The translations under genes and the position numbers were made by a program. From the NCBI GenBank assembly GCA_963204725.1, contig CAUJHH010000054.1, positions 146,451 to 210,450 on the forward strand: a stretch of 64,000 nucleotides of DNA, in the 5' to 3' direction. The DNA is from Planctomycetota bacterium (lineage in GTDB: Bacteria; Planctomycetota; Phycisphaerae; Phycisphaerales; UBA1924). Below, in pieces: positions 44,830-53,059 of the stretch. Positions within the stretch are counted from its first letter, which is position 1, and each line of letters begins with the position of its first letter. A model generated the notes under the pieces. That model did no database searches and was not told where the DNA came from. It saw only the letters and a list, made by a program, of their open reading frames with translations.

Positions 44830-46256
44830 ACACGCCCGCGCGGATGATCACCGCACTCTCGAGTTTCGCCCTGCTCTCCGGGTGCGGGGCCGTCTCTGTC
44901 GATCGCAGCTTCGATCGCGCGAGATCGACAGTGGATGAACGGATCGGTGCCAAGCCCGAGTGGCCAGCCACGGCCGATGCACACGCCGCGATCGACACCC
45001 GCGTGCGCGAACTCCTCCGCGAGCCGATCGACGAGGACCGCGCCGTCGCAATCGCCCTCATCAACAACCGCCGACTCCGTACCGAGTTCGCATCGCTCGG
45101 ATTCGCCGAGGCGGACCTTAAGGAAGCCGGACTGCTCGACAACCCGAGTCTGTCGGTGGGTGCCGGCTTCCCCGATCGGCCCCCGAGCATCACCGGCCTG
45201 GACTTTGGACTCACCATCAACCTCCTGCGCCTGCTGATCCTCCCCGCGCGCAGGGACATCGCATCGCTGCGGCTCGATGCCCAGACGCTCGCCGTCGCCG
45301 ACGCCGTGCTGTATACCGCGGCGGAGACGCGTCGAATCTTCCTCGACCTGCAGGCAGCCGAGCACCTCTCCGCCATCCTGCGAGAGCTCGCGATCGCAGC
45401 CGAGGCATCCGCGGACTTTGCACGCCGCGTCCACGACGCCGGCAATCTGAGCGAGCTCTCGCTCGCAAACGAGCAATCTCTCTCCGAGCACGCGCGACTG
45501 GAATACGCGCGGAGCATCGCCGATGTCGCCGACCGTCGCGAACGCCTCAACGCACAACTCGGACTCTGGGGCGATCAGACGTCCTGGACCATCGTGAACC
45601 GCCTCCCCAGTCTCCCGCCCGGCGAACCGGACCTTTCCGACCTCGAATCGCTCGCGATCCGCCAACGCCTCGATCTTGCCGCCGCCGCCAAGGAAGTCGA
45701 GGCGATCGCGAAGAGCGCGGGGCTGCAACGCGACTGGCGATTCCTGCTCACTTCCGAGGTCGGATTCAACGCCTCTCGAGACACGGACGGGCAATGGGTC
45801 TTCGGCCCCGAGCTCTCGCTCGAACTGCCGATCTTCAACCAACGACAGCCGGAAATCGCCCGACTCGACTCGGCGCTCCTCGCCGCCGAAGCCCGTCTCG
45901 AAGCTCTCGCCATCGAGACTCGTGCGGATGTTCGCCGCCTCCGCGATCGGCTCTTTGCCACACGCTACGAGGCAGAACGCTACCGAGACACCATCGTCCC
46001 CCTCCATGAACGCATCACCGCGCTCACACTCCAACAGTACAACTTCATGCTCGCCGACACCTTCGACCTGCTCGCGGCCAAGCGTCAGAGTTCCGATGCC
46101 TATCGCTCGTACCTGCAGAGCGTCCACGACTACTGGGCCATCCGCGCCGAACTGGAACGGGCAGTTGGCGGCCGCCTGCCCATCACGCCCACACCGGCAA
46201 TGCCCGAACACCCGTCGCCGATCGATCCCTCAGCCCACAGACACGGAGGCCACTGA
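44826..46256 (+). CDS. TolC-family outer-membrane factor, lipoprotein
   Basis: The protein has 476 residues. A lipobox signal (SSFALLSGC) precedes two tandem repeats of long amphipathic helices with beta segments, as in OprM/CusC-type channels: AVAIALINNRRLRTEFASLG, GLLDNPSLSVGAGFP and LSLELPIFNQRQPEIARLDS. The last residues are His-rich (HPSPIDPSAHRHGGH). It probably forms an export channel or acts with the neighbouring metal proteins; no RND pump or periplasmic adaptor is encoded nearby. Translation is coupled to the upstream gene. Confidence 0.9.
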   Translation: MNTPARMITALSSFALLSGCGAVSVDRSFDRARSTVDERIGAKPEWPATADAHAAIDTRVRELLREPIDEDRAVAIALINNRRLRTEFASLGFAEADLKEAGLLDNPSLSVGAGFPDRPPSITGLDFGLTINLLRLLILPARRDIASLRLDAQTLAVADAVLYTAAETRRIFLDLQAAEHLSAILRELAIAAEASADFARRVHDAGNLSELSLANEQSLSEHARLEYARSIADVADRRERLNAQLGLWGDQTSWTIVNRLPSLPPGEPDLSDLESLAIRQRLDLAAAAKEVEAIAKSAGLQRDWRFLLTSEVGFNASRDTDGQWVFGPELSLELPIFNQRQPEIARLDSALLAAEARLEALAIETRADVRRLRDRLFATRYEAERYRDTIVPLHERITALTLQQYNFMLADTFDLLAAKRQSSDAYRSYLQSVHDYWAIRAELERAVGGRLPITPTPAMPEHPSPIDPSAHRHGGH

Positions 46257-46257
46257 C

Positions 46258-47535
46258 ATGTTCAGCAGACGAGCCTTCCTCGCCAGGAGCGTGGCAGCCG
46301 GTGCCGGCGCGATGCTCGTGCGCCGCGCCCGAGCCGACGAGGTGCCGCCGATCGTCCGACCCAAGCTCAACAGCGCGAGACCGACCCACACCGGCGCGGG
46401 CACGCCATCGCTCGTCACGCCGAACGGCGCCACCATGCCCTTTCGGATCACCAACGGCGTCAAGGAGTTTCACCTCGTCGCCGAACCCGTTGAACGGGAG
46501 TTCGCCGAAGGAATGACCGTCAAGTGCTGGGGGTACAACGGCCAGACCCCGGGCCCGACCATCGAGGTCACACAGGGCGAGCGGGTTCGTCTCTTCGTCA
46601 CCAACCGATTGCCAGAGCACACCAGCGTCCATTGGCACGGGCTCTTCATCCCGTGCGGCATGGACGGCGTGACCGGCCTCACTCAGACAGGCATCCAGCC
46701 CGGCGAGACATGGATCTACGAGTTCACAATCCCGGACCAGCACGGCACGTTCATGTACCACCCGCACGCGGACGAGATGACGCAGATGGCCTTCGGCATG
46801 ATGGGCTTCTTCATCGTGCATCCGAAGGATCCGCCCCGTCTCGCCATCGACCGCGACTTCGCCATCATGCTCCACAACTGGGCGGTCCATCCCGGGACCT
46901 ACCGCCCCGATCCGGCCGTGATGGTCGATTTCAATATGTGGACCTTCAACAGCCGCGTCTTCCCCGGCACCGAGCACCTGGTGGTCCGCACCGGCGATCG
47001 CGTCCGCGTGCGCTTCGGCAACCTGAGCATGTGGAACCACCCGATCCATGTCCACGGACACGCATGGAAAGTGGTCGCCACCGATGGCGGACAGATCCCC
47101 GAGGCCGGGCAGTGGCCGGAGACCACCGTGCTCGTTCCAGTCGGAACCACACGCGATGTCGAATTCATCGCCGACAACCCCGGCGACTGGGCCCTGCACT
47201 GCCACATGTCGCACCACACCATGAACGCAATGGCCCACGGCATCGCGAACACCGTTGGCGTCGATCAAGGCGGCGTCGAGCAGAAGATCCAGTCGCTCCT
47301 TCCCGGATACATGGCCATGGGCCGCAACGGCATGGCAGAGATGCAGGGAATGGCCGAGCACATGCCGGGGCCAGCGAACACACTGCCCATGATGATGGGC
47401 AATGGCCAATTCGGCGAGATCGAAATGGGCGGAATGTTCACCGTGCTCAAGGTCCGCGACGACATCACGAGCTACGAAGACCCCGGCTGGTACAAATTCC
47501 CCGAGGGAAGTGTCGCCCGCAAGGCCGACTCCTGA
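46258..47535 (+). CDS. Tat-exported multicopper oxidase
   Basis: The protein has 425 residues. The N-terminus is a twin-arginine signal (SRRAFLARSVAAGAGAMLV). Copper-binding motifs are complete: SVHWHG, MYHPHADE, HPIHVHGHAW and the last LHCHMSHHTMNAM with Cys for the type 1 site. A Met-rich region (YMAMGRNGMAEMQGMAEHM) near the C-terminus is typical of cuprous oxidases. It likely oxidises Cu(I) in the periplasm. It follows the TolC-like gene by 1 nt. Confidence 0.94.
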   Translation: MFSRRAFLARSVAAGAGAMLVRRARADEVPPIVRPKLNSARPTHTGAGTPSLVTPNGATMPFRITNGVKEFHLVAEPVEREFAEGMTVKCWGYNGQTPGPTIEVTQGERVRLFVTNRLPEHTSVHWHGLFIPCGMDGVTGLTQTGIQPGETWIYEFTIPDQHGTFMYHPHADEMTQMAFGMMGFFIVHPKDPPRLAIDRDFAIMLHNWAVHPGTYRPDPAVMVDFNMWTFNSRVFPGTEHLVVRTGDRVRVRFGNLSMWNHPIHVHGHAWKVVATDGGQIPEAGQWPETTVLVPVGTTRDVEFIADNPGDWALHCHMSHHTMNAMAHGIANTVGVDQGGVEQKIQSLLPGYMAMGRNGMAEMQGMAEHMPGPANTLPMMMGNGQFGEIEMGGMFTVLKVRDDITSYEDPGWYKFPEGSVARKADS

Positions 47536-47648
47536 GCAACGGCCGCATCCCTCAGTTTCACGCCATCGATGATCGAGAGCACACCCGCTAGAAGCTCGCG
47601 GCGCCTCCGATCACCTCTCTCGAAGCTCCGCGTCCTCCAACCTCTACC

Positions 47649-48953
47649 ATGACGGCCGTGCCCTCCCACTCTTCCACGGACTTCGATATCGCCATCATCG
47701 GTGCCGGTGCCGCCGGCCTCATGGCCGCGATCTCGGCCGGACGCGCGGCACGCGAGCAGGGCCGCAGGGCCTCCATCATCGCTCTCGACGGCGCACGCAC
47801 GCTTGGCGCGAAGATCCTCGTCGCTGGTGGCGGCCGCTGCAACGTCACCCACCACGCTGTCGACGAATCGGCCTACGCGGGCTCAAGCCGCAACGCGATC
47901 AAAAAGGTCCTGCGCAGCTTCTCTGTCGAACGAACGATTGAGTTCTTCCGCGAACGCGGCGTCGAGCTCAAACGCGAAGAAACCGGCAAGCTCTTCCCGA
48001 CGACGGACTCCGCTCGCACCGTGCTGAACGCGCTCCTTGATGCCGCACGCGAAGCGGGCGTCGAGATCCGCCACCCCTGGCGCGTCGACGCCCTCACAGC
48101 CACCGACACCGGCCACTTCCAGATCCATCGCGAGGCCGCGACCGACGCCCCTCCCGAATCGCAATCCGAATCGATCTCCGCTCGCCGCGTCATCCTCGCC
48201 ACCGGCGGCCGCTCACTCCCCAAGTCCGGCTCCGACGGCAAGGGCTACGACCTCGCCCGCGCACACGGCCACACCATCACGCCCCGCGTCTTCCCCGCCC
48301 TCGTCCCGCTCATCGTCCCCGAGGGCCACTTCATCCGCGATCTCTCCGGCCTCGCAGCTGTCGTCATGCTCGAAGTCCGCGCCTCCACCAACAAACGCCT
48401 CGCGCAGTTCACCAACTCGACGCTCTGCACCCATTTCGGCCTCTCCGGCCCGGGCCCGCTCGACATCTCCCGTTACCTCGCCGCCGCCAAGCTTGAAGAT
48501 CCCGGCGCGCACCTCGCGATCAACTGGCTCCCGGATATCCCGGCACCCGAGATCGACCTCACGCTCCAGAACCTCGGCCGCTCGACACCAATCCGCCTTC
48601 TCCGCGAGTGCCTCCCCGATCGCCTCGCCGAGGCGATCTGCAAAGAAGCGGGCGTCGCTCCCGGCGTCTCCGGCAACGCCCTCACCCGCGAGGCCCGACG
48701 CGCCCTCGTCATCGCCCTCTCGGAAATGCGCATCCCCATCACCGGCGATCGCGGATACACCTACGCCGAGGTCACCGCCGGAGGCGTCCCATTGTCCGAG
48801 ATGAAGCTCGACACCATGGAATCCCGCACCTGCCCCTCGCTCCACCTCTGCGGCGAGATCTGCGATGTCGACGGCCGCATCGGCGGCTTCAACTTTCAGT
48901 GGGCCTGGGCCAGCGGGTATCTCGCCGGGCGCGGGGCGGTGCACGGGATGTAG
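47649..48953 (+). CDS. BaiN/HI0933-type FAD flavoprotein
   Basis: The protein has 434 residues. FAD dinucleotide fold FDIAIIGAGAAGLMAAISAG, the family motif KILVAGGGRCNVTHH, a second ATGGRSLPKSGSDGKGYDLA and the C-terminal GEICDVDGRIGGFNFQWAWA all fit the HI0933/BaiN family. Known members act on bile acids or rRNA-linked uridine reduction (YhiN/RdsA); the role here is unassigned. The start is ATG 47649. Confidence 0.92.
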   Translation: MTAVPSHSSTDFDIAIIGAGAAGLMAAISAGRAAREQGRRASIIALDGARTLGAKILVAGGGRCNVTHHAVDESAYAGSSRNAIKKVLRSFSVERTIEFFRERGVELKREETGKLFPTTDSARTVLNALLDAAREAGVEIRHPWRVDALTATDTGHFQIHREAATDAPPESQSESISARRVILATGGRSLPKSGSDGKGYDLARAHGHTITPRVFPALVPLIVPEGHFIRDLSGLAAVVMLEVRASTNKRLAQFTNSTLCTHFGLSGPGPLDISRYLAAAKLEDPGAHLAINWLPDIPAPEIDLTLQNLGRSTPIRLLRECLPDRLAEAICKEAGVAPGVSGNALTREARRALVIALSEMRIPITGDRGYTYAEVTAGGVPLSEMKLDTMESRTCPSLHLCGEICDVDGRIGGFNFQWAWASGYLAGRGAVHGM

Positions 48954-48956
48954 GAT
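48951..48956 (+). promoter_or_regulatory. -10-like element inside the flavoprotein stop
   Basis: TAGGAT begins with the TAG stop of the flavoprotein gene and ends 6 nt before the next ATG. Leaderless arrangement. Confidence 0.5.
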
Positions 48957-48962
48957 GAGTTC

Positions 48963-49796
48963 ATGAACGAGCCGATCCAACCCGATGCGATCGGATCACC
49001 GCTCATCGCGGAGGTCGAGCGGATTCGCCGCGAAGGGAAGCGTCTGGCCGTCGCGATCGCGTGCGCGGCCTTGATCGCGCTCGATCTGATGATCGTGATG
49101 AAAGCGGAGTCAGGATCGAGGCACAGGACTGCGCTGAAGGTCGCAACGGCGCCGTTCGCCGGCGGGCATCCCCATGCGCGACTCATTGACGTGTTCATCT
49201 ACGAGACACCGACCGGACTCCGCCTTGTTTCAAGGGAAGGCAACGACATGGAGCGTGCCGCGGCGGAGATTGCGGGAGTCGACCCGGACGCGTGGGACAA
49301 AGTGCAAGCCTCGGTCGCCGTGTTTCCTCCCGCCGAGTGGAAGCCCGTGGCATACGCGGGCATCTTAAACTCCCTGCTCGAGTCGGAGGGCTGGGGCATC
49401 CTCACCCCGAGTTTCCGCCGACAGACGTATCAGTGTTTCGTGCAAAGCTCAACGATGCAGCCGCTGACCGACGAGCAGACGGCGCGCTATCGCGAGATGT
49501 ACTGCGATTGGCTCGCGGCCGAATCTGACTGGGCATCACCGGAGACGGCGCGATATGCGTCCGAGTTGAAGAAGGGTGACAAGAAGATGTCGTGGATCGG
49601 GTGGCCTTCGCTGATCCATGACATCGTCGTACTGGCGGCGTTCAGCTGGTCGGGTTGGACGATCCTCCGCACGCCGATCCCGACGTTTGCCCGCTTTCGC
49701 CGCATCCGCTGCGGCCACTGCCCGCGCTGCGACTATGACCTCGTGAACGACTTTGAGAAGGGCTGCCCTGAGTGTGGCTGGGGCAAGCAGACGTGA
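48963..49796 (+). CDS. Membrane protein with C-terminal zinc ribbon
   Basis: The protein has 277 residues. One helix (LAVAIACAALIALDLMIVM) lies near the N-terminus and another near 218-236; between is a soluble, probably external domain of about 170 residues with no recognised fold. The C-terminus carries two cysteine pairs, RCGHCPRCDYDL and KGCPECGWG, akin to the CGYDL ribbons at 62248 and 63194 but at the opposite end. Function unknown. Confidence 0.7.
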   Translation: MNEPIQPDAIGSPLIAEVERIRREGKRLAVAIACAALIALDLMIVMKAESGSRHRTALKVATAPFAGGHPHARLIDVFIYETPTGLRLVSREGNDMERAAAEIAGVDPDAWDKVQASVAVFPPAEWKPVAYAGILNSLLESEGWGILTPSFRRQTYQCFVQSSTMQPLTDEQTARYREMYCDWLAAESDWASPETARYASELKKGDKKMSWIGWPSLIHDIVVLAAFSWSGWTILRTPIPTFARFRRIRCGHCPRCDYDLVNDFEKGCPECGWGKQT

Positions 49797-49833
49797 CGAA
49801 GGCTGGCCGCCGCGCAGCGATTGGCCGATCTCC

Positions 49834-49839
49834 TACACT
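49834..49839 (+). promoter_or_regulatory. -10-like element of aroDE
   Basis: TACACT ends 6 nt before the GTG start of the aroDE fusion; this supports that start and a leaderless mRNA. Confidence 0.5.
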
Positions 49840-49845
49840 CGCCCC

Positions 49846-51528
49846 GTGACACTCATCTGCGTCCCCATCATGGTGAACGAGATCGACGCCGCACTCGCCG
49901 ACTGCGCGGAGGCAAAGCGCCTCGGCGCGGAGATCGCCGAGTACCGAATCGATCAGGCGTTCTCCGGCAACGCCGAGGGAGCCGAGTCTTCCGATGCCGA
50001 TGCATCCCGCGAAACGGCGGAGATCGAGCGTCTGATCCGCTACTCCCCGCTTCCGTGCATCGTCACGTGCCGCCCCGCGTTCGAGGGCGGGTTCTACGAC
50101 GGCGATGATTCCTCGCGGATCTCGCTGTACCAGCACCTCGGCTCGATCGAGAATCCCCCTCGCTACATCGACGTCGAGGCCGCGACAGTCTCCCGCTCCG
50201 CCAACATCAGGCAGAAGGTCCTCCTCGCCGTCGACCACCCCGACCAGCCGCGAGGACTCGAGACCGGCCTCATCCTCTCGACCCACGACTTCGAGCGCCG
50301 CCCCTCCGACCTCACCCGTCGCCTCCTCGCCATGCGAGCCGAACCCGTCGCCAAGGTCATCAAGGTCGCCTACCGCGCCCGCTCACTCCGCGACAACCTC
50401 GAGCTTTTCGACGTGCTGCGCGAGGCCGACCGTCCCACGATCGCCCTCTGCATGGGCGAGTTCGGCCTGATGAGCCGCGTGCTCGCCCCGAAGTTCAACG
50501 CCTTCCTCACCTTCGCCTCGCTCCGCGACTCATCCGCCACCGCCCCCGGCCAACCGACGATCACCGAACTCCTCCAACGCTACCGCTTCCGCTCCATCTC
50601 GAAGACCACGCGTGTCTACGGCGTCATCGGCTGGCCCGTCGGACACTCGCTCTCGCCCCTGATCCACAACGCCGGCTTCGAGTCTGTCGGGCACGACGGC
50701 GTCTATCTGCCGCTCCCGATCGCATCGGACGCCGACGCCGACGATGGCAACTTTGAGTCCTTCAAGGCCACGGTCCTCGAACTGATCGACCACGAGGGCC
50801 TCGATTTCTGCGGTGCGAGCGTCACCATCCCGCACAAAGAGCACCTCGTCCGACTGGCGCACGAACAGGGCACATCCCGCAACTGGTTCCTGACGCCGGG
50901 CGCCGCCGCCATCGGTGCCGCCAACACACTCACCATCGAGCGCGACGGCGCCGGCCGCTGCGTCCGCATCGTGGCGGACAACACCGACGCGTCGGCCATC
51001 ACCGATTGCCTCCGAGACCTCCTGCCCGACCTCGACGGCCACGCAGTCGCGATCCTCGGTGCGGGTGGCGTCGCCCGCGCCGCCGCGTGGGCGACGGCAT
51101 CACAGGGCGCGACCGCCATCATCTACGCCCGCACAAAGAGCCGCGCCGACAAGATCGCATCCGATCTCGCGCCACACGTCTCGGGCAAGGTCGTCGCCGC
51201 CGACTGGGACTCGCGCCACAGGGCCTGCGCCAGGGCGTTCATCAACTGCACACCGATCGGAATGAAAGACGGTCCCGCACCCGACGCCTCGCCGATCGAG
51301 CCCGCCGCGCTCACCGGCTGCAACCCCGCCGACGCCGTCTACTTCGACACCGTCTACAACCCGCTCCGCACGCCGATGCTCGCCCTCGCATCCGATTCGA
51401 GCGCGCGCACCATCGACGGTGCGTCGATGTTCGTGCGTCAGGGCGCGATGCAGTTCAAGATGTGGACAGGAAAGGACGCCCCGGACGCCATGTTCGATCG
51501 CCTCGTCCGCGCCCGACTCGGCCTATGA
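49846..51528 (+). CDS. 3-dehydroquinate dehydratase / shikimate dehydrogenase fusion
   Basis: The protein has 560 residues carrying out steps three and four of the shikimate pathway. Residues 1-245 are a type I dehydroquinase with AEYRID (Glu), LILSTHDFERRP (His) and AKVIKVAYRA (Schiff-base Lys). From about 255 the shikimate dehydrogenase part has YGVIGWPVGHSLSPLIHNAG, GASVTIPHKEHLVRL, the NADP loop AILGAGGVARAA and INCTPIGM. Such AroDE fusions are best known from plants and some bacteria. GTG 49846 is the start, supported by TACACT. It overlaps the next gene convergently by 6 bp. Confidence 0.93.
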   Translation: MTLICVPIMVNEIDAALADCAEAKRLGAEIAEYRIDQAFSGNAEGAESSDADASRETAEIERLIRYSPLPCIVTCRPAFEGGFYDGDDSSRISLYQHLGSIENPPRYIDVEAATVSRSANIRQKVLLAVDHPDQPRGLETGLILSTHDFERRPSDLTRRLLAMRAEPVAKVIKVAYRARSLRDNLELFDVLREADRPTIALCMGEFGLMSRVLAPKFNAFLTFASLRDSSATAPGQPTITELLQRYRFRSISKTTRVYGVIGWPVGHSLSPLIHNAGFESVGHDGVYLPLPIASDADADDGNFESFKATVLELIDHEGLDFCGASVTIPHKEHLVRLAHEQGTSRNWFLTPGAAAIGAANTLTIERDGAGRCVRIVADNTDASAITDCLRDLLPDLDGHAVAILGAGGVARAAAWATASQGATAIIYARTKSRADKIASDLAPHVSGKVVAADWDSRHRACARAFINCTPIGMKDGPAPDASPIEPAALTGCNPADAVYFDTVYNPLRTPMLALASDSSARTIDGASMFVRQGAMQFKMWTGKDAPDAMFDRLVRARLGL

Positions 51529-52050
51529 AGGGGCCGAATCGCCGGGAACGACCACGCCGCTGTTCCGCATCAGCGTCTTGAAGGCCTCGCCGAACACGAA
51601 GTTCCCCGCAGGGAACGCGATGCCGGCCATGTTGTTCTCGAGCACCGAGAACATGAGATCGATCTGGCCGATCGTCCGCGTCTTGCCGGTCCACGCCTCG
51701 ATCAACTCGACAACGCCCTTCGTCGACGCGCCCTGCGGCCCGAACTGATCCATTGTGATGGTGTAGCGGAGCGTGTCTCCCGCCGTCGCATCGTGATTCA
51801 GATCGACCCGTGTCACCTTCGCGAGCACGATCTTCTGCTCGAACGCCAGCGCGTGCCCGATCAGAATCCCGCCCGACTGCGCCACGCCCTCCACGATCAG
51901 CGAGCCCGGCATGACCGGCAGCGACGGCCGAGACTCGGTCGCCGCAAAGTGCTCGTGCATGTGCTCCTCAGCGAGCGAGATGTGCTTGATAGCCACCAGT
52001 CGCTCACGCGCCTGCAGCTCAACCACACGATCAATCCACATCCATCGCAC
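51523..52050 (-). CDS. FabZ/FabA-like hotdog dehydratase
   Basis: The protein has 175 residues. The hotdog core shows AEEHMHEHFAATESRPSLPV, then MPGSLIVEGVAQSGGILIG, with the His and Glu of FabZ-type 3-hydroxyacyl-ACP dehydratases. It starts at GTG 52050 (MRWMWIDRVVEL), only 6 nt after the acyl carrier protein gene. It is longer than typical FabZ (about 150). Likely acts on acyl chains carried by the adjacent ACP. Confidence 0.87.
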   Translation of the reverse strand: MRWMWIDRVVELQARERLVAIKHISLAEEHMHEHFAATESRPSLPVMPGSLIVEGVAQSGGILIGHALAFEQKIVLAKVTRVDLNHDATAGDTLRYTITMDQFGPQGASTKGVVELIEAWTGKTRTIGQIDLMFSVLENNMAGIAFPAGNFVFGEAFKTLMRNSGVVVPGDSAPS

Positions 52051-52056
52051 GCTGGT

Positions 52057-52449
52057 TCATCCGGCTTTCGTGGCGAGCTTGTTCTGCACGAAGCGGACAA
52101 GCGCCTCGACGGTGAAGATGTCGCCGATCTTCGTCACCTGCGGGTCCTGCTCAAAGCGGGAAAGGTCGACATGGGGCAGCTTCTCCTTGATCGCCGCAAC
52201 GCCCCTGGCCGTCACCTTCCCGTCCTGAACAAAGTCCGGGTCCTGCGCCAGCGAATCCGGGAACAGCTCTCCCTGCTGGATCTTGATGCCGAACGCCTGC
52301 TCCAGGCGGAACACGATGTCCAGAAAGTCGATCGATTCCGCCCCGAGGTCGCCACGAAGGGTCGCCTCCGGCGTTACATCAGTCTCGTCAACACCCATGG
52401 CGTCGGCGAGGATTTCCTTGATCTTTGCGAAGATGTCTTCACGAGTCAT
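52057..52449 (-). CDS. Acyl carrier protein, extended
   Basis: The protein has 130 residues against 75-85 for standard ACP. Residues 1-60 are a normal ACP half (IFAKIKEILADAMGVDETDV) with the phosphopantetheine serine S39 in LGAESIDFLDIVFRLE. An extra 45 residues (LFPDSLAQDPDFVQDGKVTA onwards) lie before a last helix that resembles the ACP helix 4 (TVEALVRFVQNKLATKA). A specialised lipid or polyketide-like role is inferred. Start ATG 52449. Confidence 0.88.
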   Translation of the reverse strand: MTREDIFAKIKEILADAMGVDETDVTPEATLRGDLGAESIDFLDIVFRLEQAFGIKIQQGELFPDSLAQDPDFVQDGKVTARGVAAIKEKLPHVDLSRFEQDPQVTKIGDIFTVEALVRFVQNKLATKAG

Positions 52450-52552
52450 GCGTGATCCCTGTCCACTTCTGTTGAAGCACTCGCGCGATGGGCCACACGC
52501 CCGGCGCAAGGATGCCCCGCAAGGTGGAACGTCCCCGTCGGAGGGACAGAGT

Positions 52553-53014
52553 TTAGCCGATCGGGGCCGGTTCGGGGCGGCCCACAAGAACCGGGCTGGT
52601 GACCCGTGCCGGACGCAGCGCAAATCGACCGGTGCACGCCGTCGGCGTCTCGGAACCGGCCGCCGCAGGATCCAGCAGACGAACAACCCCCTTGAAATCC
52701 AGCTCCCCCTCGGCCGTGCCGCTCGCGTGCGTCCGATCGATTTCGACGCGAATCGCGTAGCCCGGACGAACAAAGGTGCCGTACTTCAACGCACGCACCC
52801 GCCCAAGCACCCACGGAGGCGCCGAAGACTCTGTCCCCGACTCCGCCAGAATGCGAGCCGCCTGGACCATCGCCTCCAGCATGAAAACGCCCGGGAGCAC
52901 CGGATACGTGCTGAAATGATCGAGGAGGTATTCCTCGGACCTCGTCACCTGTTTCAGCGTGACGATGCGTTCCGCAGACCGCTCAAGGATCCGATCAACC
53001 AGCGAAAAGTGCAT
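52553..53014 (-). CDS. Second FabZ-like hotdog protein
   Basis: The protein has 153 residues from ATG 53014 (MHFSLVDRILER). DHFSTYPVLPGVFMLEAMVQ matches the FabZ catalytic helix region (His and Glu). It lies 103 nt before the ACP gene on the same strand, making a FabZ-ACP-FabZ group with 51523-52050. The start is set by TACCAT five nt upstream; MPLPWG at 53032 is less likely. Confidence 0.85.
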   Translation of the reverse strand: MHFSLVDRILERSAERIVTLKQVTRSEEYLLDHFSTYPVLPGVFMLEAMVQAARILAESGTESSAPPWVLGRVRALKYGTFVRPGYAIRVEIDRTHASGTAEGELDFKGVVRLLDPAAAGSETPTACTGRFALRPARVTSPVLVGRPEPAPIG

Positions 53015-53019
53015 ACCCC

Positions 53020-53025
53020 ATGGTA
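53020..53025 (-). promoter_or_regulatory. -10-like element of the FabZ-ACP-FabZ group
   Basis: TACCAT on the minus strand ends 5 nt before ATG 53014. It stands back-to-back with the recO element at 53048, only 22 bp away. Confidence 0.5.
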
Positions 53026-53047
53026 GCGGCACACGCCCGCGCGGCGA

Positions 53048-53053
53048 TACGCT
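53048..53053 (+). promoter_or_regulatory. -10-like element of recO
   Basis: TACGCT ends 6 nt before the recO ATG. It is divergent from TACCAT at 53020-53025. Confidence 0.5.
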
Positions 53054-53059
53054 CGGCGC

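Noticed and set aside
45676..46257. Upstream extension of the multicopper oxidase frame inside the TolC-like gene
   Set aside because: The Tat signal begins exactly at ATG 46258; the extension is an out-of-frame reading of the TolC-like gene.
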